Source: CAYFFZ01 sp049976505
GTDB lineage: Archaea; Thermoproteota; Nitrososphaeria; Conexivisphaerales; UBA164
Direction: 5' to 3'
DNA length: 18,568 nt
NCBI GenBank assembly: GCA_049976505.1
Contig: JBMFIC010000018.1
Coordinates: forward strand, 1 to 18,568
How positions within the stretch are numbered: the first letter of the stretch is position 1; each line of letters starts with the position of its first letter. The notes under the pieces were generated by a model. The model was not told the DNA's origin. It worked only from the letters and a program-made list of their open reading frames with translations, and ran no database searches. A program made the position numbers and the translations under genes. Shown here one piece after another: positions 16,301 to 18,568 of the stretch.

Positions 16301-17299
16301 CCACTCAAAAACAGACCAGCTCTGGGAGACCGTCTGAACAGCGTGCTGCTGGTCTATGTAGGCTATAGGGAAGAATATCGGAAGGGCTCCGTTTCCTATG
16401 TAAAGGGTCACGTTGGCGCCAGGAGCCATGGCATGTGAAAGCTCAACGTCTCCTGAGATCTCGCCGTCCCATCCAGTGAGAACCCCGAGGTTTGGATCAT
16501 ACGGCCCTATCGGCACTACCTGGAAGCTCGGCGGGTTGGGAATTCCGAACTCCCTGTCGAACACCTGAAGAGCCTGGGATATGTAAGGATCGCCGTACCA
16601 GTCAAGTATCCCTATGTTGTAGCCTGATCCGTTTATCCCAGAGCTCAGGAGGTAGGTGGCGTTGTACGCTTTCCAGAGCTGCTTGACAGATATTCCGGTC
16701 AGCGGGAAGGTCATGTTTGGCTGCATCCTGCTGATCAGGCTCTCGATCTCGCTCTGGGTAACTAGGGTGTCAGGATGTCTGAGTATGAGAGCGGTAACGT
16801 TTGACGCGTAGACGAAGGCGTTTATCGACGGCGTTCCTGCAAGCGTGTAGTAGCTGTAGGTTCCGTTTGAGTAGACAACGGTTGAAAGGCCGAGGTACTC
16901 TCTCACCTGCTGAGCAGTTCCCTCAGCGAGGATCGCCGAGTCCATTGCGGTGAGCATGATCCTGAATCCCCTGCTCTTCAGGTAGCTTAGGACCTGCTCA
17001 TACTGCTTAACGGGAAGGAACATGCTCTTTATCTGGCTATATGTCAGAAAGTGATCGTAATTCGGTGATCCAGGATTTGAGACCTCCTGAACCAGCGAGT
17101 ACAGCAGGCCCGTGTTTCTGAGCGGCACTGCTATGGTTATGAGAACCGGGTAGTTCGGAGGAAGCTGTCCCACGGCCCTGTATCCAGGGAGAGCCCCTAT
17201 CGCGGAGGGGATCTGCGGACCGCCCTGAGCAGCATATGCTGGAAGACCTCCAAGGGGAAGGGTTGCGACAAGCAGTAAAAGTAGCACCTTGTAGTTCAT
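13364..17299 (-). CDS. S53 (sedolisin/kumamolisin-type) surface protease with C-terminal anchor
   Basis: The 1311-residue protein begins with a signal peptide (about 1-24, ending AYAA) and a pro-kumamolisin activation domain (about 40-190). The S53 catalytic domain follows (about 210-560). It keeps the Ser-Glu-Asp triad: Glu280 and Asp284 in GEISGDVE, and Ser486 in GGTSEASP, plus the oxyanion Asp370 in SSGDAG. Such enzymes are acid-active endopeptidases. The two calcium-site aspartates of kumamolisin appear replaced (about Glu525 and Asn542). About 500 residues of beta-rich repeat domains follow. After them come a short beta-helix-like segment (about 1055-1160), an Ig-like domain (about 1165-1250), a hendecad coiled coil (1254-1287) and a membrane helix ending KRKQ. 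It is probably self-processed and displayed on the cell surface. A TATA box sits 28 bases before the ATG. Confidence 0.92.
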   Translation of the reverse strand: MNYKVLLLLLVATLPLGGLPAYAAQGGPQIPSAIGALPGYRAVGQLPPNYPVLITIAVPLRNTGLLYSLVQEVSNPGSPNYDHFLTYSQIKSMFLPVKQYEQVLSYLKSRGFRIMLTAMDSAILAEGTAQQVREYLGLSTVVYSNGTYSYYTLAGTPSINAFVYASNVTALILRHPDTLVTQSEIESLISRMQPNMTFPLTGISVKQLWKAYNATYLLSSGINGSGYNIGILDWYGDPYISQALQVFDREFGIPNPPSFQVVPIGPYDPNLGVLTGWDGEISGDVELSHAMAPGANVTLYIGNGALPIFFPIAYIDQQHAVQTVSQSWSVFEWYYSVLGPAFYVANLQLADQYYALGTLEGITFIASSGDAGGSGYSSGPLGTPGYPSTSPFVTAAGGTTVYVSGNSTLQTAWSNYGFIPFLVNYGGSTGGVSMWEPRPWYQQTLSVPYSYPMGRMVPDVALSASPFPGTWVVYSGNVTGIFGGTSEASPLLAGLLTLVMQKVHHPLGLINPFLYSKGYITGSIEQVSFGYSIPWTAHSGYNLVTGLGYPNIGMLAQAIASVQPTSQINVTVTVLNSSYMSQPDNEFLPGSTMVVLANITSMGREITNGSFTATLSSFQGTVAATSLTYSPSAGLWMGTITVPSTASGPAYVNVEGTSSSGTFGSGFTEVYLGYFTTYLLPPPVVPELLAPGSLIAVNITTLTGQLAQTSGTYMVQSYYYDFMNNTYLPVEEIPLTYLPQYNLWVGFTNATYQDGPVLLEGLGTFGYLPFMNGVDLQTMFILPETVVEPGAVAPGSYIIIQGLPLPPSSLNSVTSYATGYPLYLNVMTGSNITAELIAPSGAVVSRADIPFNGMFYDGFLSVPKNATPGLYTVVLNSTYESFTLGMNITGAYYGQILVAPAASVPSISLTGIKYVGGNLNVYASITYPNGSEVKYGMYVAAVYSSDLQSGYGSYLFYGVPLQYSPQLGLWVGSVKLPSPYSPFQYNATTGTVYVGPQGYSGPFEVFVSGISWDGIPTTSALSAQRQFFITPLYYMSGRTLTYPNQTSYLALRDDVIKAAGSQFYGDHFLGGNTIYLSGGATFASDVFDGTNTISGGSVTIERSTINGTLYLVNTNALLEDVNAQSIYAVNSSIRLVDSSVGYLSLSSSTVSGTSYTVSSVSPALPSIQIVSPAPDTTYYSQIPVQINVSGQDISSVSVYVDGSLVKSFSGPGAYSFNLSASAYPDGTHALQVVAYQTDGLSSSSSVQFETSYQLYALSQATSSQISSLNQTITADVRSLTSTATDYFAAALITGIIALILALYAIFMKRKQ
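13439..13540 (-). other. Hendecad coiled-coil segment next to the membrane helix of the S53 protease
   Basis: Between the Ig-like domain and the membrane helix, core residues fall at spacings 3-4-4 repeated: Leu, Leu, Thr, Ile, Leu, Ile, Val, Leu, Ala, Phe at offsets 0, 3, 7, 11, 14, 18, 22, 25, 29, 33 from residue 1254. This is the hendecad pattern of right-handed coiled coils, seen here directly by counting. Oligomerisation through it is inference. Confidence 0.65.
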
Positions 17300-17320
17300 T
17301 GGAAATTTAATTATAGTTCT

Positions 17321-17331
17321 CCATATTTATA
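17321..17331 (-). promoter_or_regulatory. TATA box of the S53 protease gene
   Basis: On the minus strand TATAAATATGG is centred about 28 bases before the ATG at 17299. Transcription would start about two bases before the ATG, so the message is probably leaderless. Confidence 0.6.
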
Positions 17332-17403
17332 CTTTGCCCACCCAGGGCGCAGCACTTACGTTACCAAGAGTAAATAATTGATAATGCAAAGTATGATTCT
17401 CGA

Positions 17404-17430
17404 AAGGAAAAAAGAACAAAAAATAAAATT
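17404..17430 (-). terminator. T-rich terminator after the stalk protein gene
   Basis: On the minus strand, about 18 bases after the TAA at 17448-17450, there is a long T-rich tract (ATTTTATTTTTTGTTCTTTT). This fits archaeal termination and separates the stalk transcript from that of the protease, which has its own TATA box. Confidence 0.55.
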
Positions 17431-17447
17431 TAGAGCTTAAGGATAGC

Positions 17448-18568
17448 TTACTTCTTTCTTACCAGAATTACCAGCTCGAGCACTATGATGATTATTGCCA
17501 GCACCGCGACCACGATCAGGTAGGTTGACAGCGCGCTTACCGTTGACTGCAGAGAGCTTACCGAGCTCTGGAGAGATGAGACACTTGATCCTACTGAGCT
17601 AACGGATGTGCTCAGCGTTGATGCTGATGAGCTTATGCTTGAGACGGTCGAGCTAAGGCTGCTTATAGCGGAGCTGAGGGAGCTGTAGTCGGAGCTCAGG
17701 GATGACGCAAGGCCGTTAACTCCTGACTGCACGCTTGATAGCGTTGAGCTAATGTTGGAGAGCATTGAGCTCAGCGAGCTGTAGTCCGAGCTCATGGCGC
17801 TTGACAGAGAGCTCAGGGAGCTCTGTATGCTGCTCACAGCTGAGCTCAGCGAGCTTATGTCAGACTCGAGCGTTGAGATCTCTGAGCTGAGCGCGCTCAG
17901 CGAGCTCTGGAGTGATGATACCTGGGAGCTCACACCGCTTATTGCCGAGAGCACCTGACTTTCTGCGTTTGTCATTCCGGTCACGTTGAGCCACTGGGCT
18001 GTTACGAAGTTGCTGCCATTTACAAGCTGCACCATGTGCAGCATCGGAACGCCAACTGCGTACAGGGTTGCCGTGTATTCACCGTATGAGTTGCCCACAA
18101 ACGGTCCTATGTAGGTAGGATCGTTATCGTATGCGAGCTCGTACGTCGTTAGCGGCGCTCCGTAATAGGTTTTGTTGTCCGATGTCTGGCCAACGTACAG
18201 ACCGTTCAGCGTGACAGTAACAGGTGTTCCCAGAGGTGCGGTAACCGGGGTTAGCGTCATTATCGGAGTTACGTTGATCATGTCGTTTAATTTTACTGGA
18301 GTTGAATTCGCCATTATGTAGTGCGTGCCACCGAACACTGCGCTCGGCACCGTAACCTGCAGGCTGAACGTTCCATTGCTTTCGCTTATCGCAGTGCCCA
18401 GTGAGCTTATACCGTATGCTGTTCCCTTTACCATCTCAAGACCATACCACAGAACGTCGATTTTAGAGTTTGATGGGAACGCGTAACCCGTTACAGTTAA
18501 AGTGCTTCCTGGAGTTGTCGTGTAGGTGCTGAGTATGATCTCAGGCACTGTAGTCCCACTAAAGTAGA
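17448..18568 (-). CDS. Serine-rich coiled-coil surface stalk protein, N-terminus beyond window
   Basis: The frame is open to the window edge, so the GTG at 18548 is probably internal and the true start lies outside. About 370 residues are visible. First come beta-rich, threonine/glycine-containing domains with N-glycosylation sequons. Then a coiled coil of about 140 residues (DNA about 17526-17960) follows, in which nearly every non-core position is serine. Last is a membrane helix (IVVAVLAIIIIVLELVIL) ending VRKK. Core residues follow heptad 3-4 spacing, with two 11-residue insertions at SSDYSSL. The layout (beta domains, coiled coil, C-terminal membrane anchor) resembles S-layer stalk anchors such as SlaB of Sulfolobales, though I cannot show homology. 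It likely holds an outer surface layer, or the adjacent protease, away from the membrane. Confidence 0.8.
   Translation of the reverse strand, partial: YFSGTTVPEIILSTYTTTPGSTLTVTGYAFPSNSKIDVLWYGLEMVKGTAYGISSLGTAISESNGTFSLQVTVPSAVFGGTHYIMANSTPVKLNDMINVTPIMTLTPVTAPLGTPVTVTLNGLYVGQTSDNKTYYGAPLTTYELAYDNDPTYIGPFVGNSYGEYTATLYAVGVPMLHMVQLVNGSNFVTAQWLNVTGMTNAESQVLSAISGVSSQVSSLQSSLSALSSEISTLESDISSLSSAVSSIQSSLSSLSSAMSSDYSSLSSMLSNISSTLSSVQSGVNGLASSLSSDYSSLSSAISSLSSTVSSISSSASTLSTSVSSVGSSVSSLQSSVSSLQSTVSALSTYLIVVAVLAIIIIVLELVILVRKK

Overview
The window looks like part of an archaeal chromosome, most likely from a moderately GC-rich, heat- and acid-loving archaeon of the Thermoplasmata type. The case rests on AGG/AGA arginine and ATA isoleucine codons throughout, AT-rich TATA boxes about 25-29 bases before several start codons with no room for a Shine-Dalgarno leader, T-rich tracts after stop codons, a DhnA-type class I aldolase, and large secreted proteins that include a sedolisin (S53) acid protease and the ESGLP-GT-WSV extracellular repeat. 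The exact lineage cannot be fixed from this sequence; an acidophilic Thermoproteota relative is the main alternative.

Left part (1-2791, + strand): the end of a PAP2-type membrane phosphatase; a PAPS-reductase/CysD-like gene broken by two single-base deletions; and an intact aldehyde dehydrogenase.

Middle part (2788-9201): a catabolic locus. On the minus strand an APC-type permease, a DhnA/LsrF-type class I aldolase, a zinc alcohol dehydrogenase and an FGGY sugar kinase follow one another, the last three overlapping by 4 bases (ATGA, GTGA). A second, divergent FGGY kinase lies on the plus strand. A likely scheme is uptake, oxidation of a polyol or sugar, phosphorylation and aldol or thiolase-type cleavage, with the neighbouring aldehyde dehydrogenase perhaps removing an aldehyde product. 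The substrate is unknown. The two kinases, otherwise clearly diverged, share a 191-bp block that is identical base for base and in inverted orientation. This is strong evidence for recent gene conversion, and it could let the 4.1 kb between the blocks invert and swap kinase halves in frame.

Right part (9260-18568, all minus strand): three secreted, membrane-anchored surface proteins. They are a 1323-residue beta-helix protein with a perfect 281-bp in-frame internal duplication, a 1311-residue S53 protease with an intact Glu/Asp/Ser triad but a changed calcium site, and a serine-rich coiled-coil stalk protein that runs off the window edge. The protease carries a juxtamembrane segment with hendecad (3-4-4) spacing, and the stalk is heptad-based with two 11-residue insertions. 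This suggests a protease-on-a-stalk surface module, analogous to but unrelated in protease family to the tetrabrachion system of Staphylothermus.

No tRNA, rRNA, CRISPR array or transposase was seen. No gene-free stretch exceeds about 240 bases.
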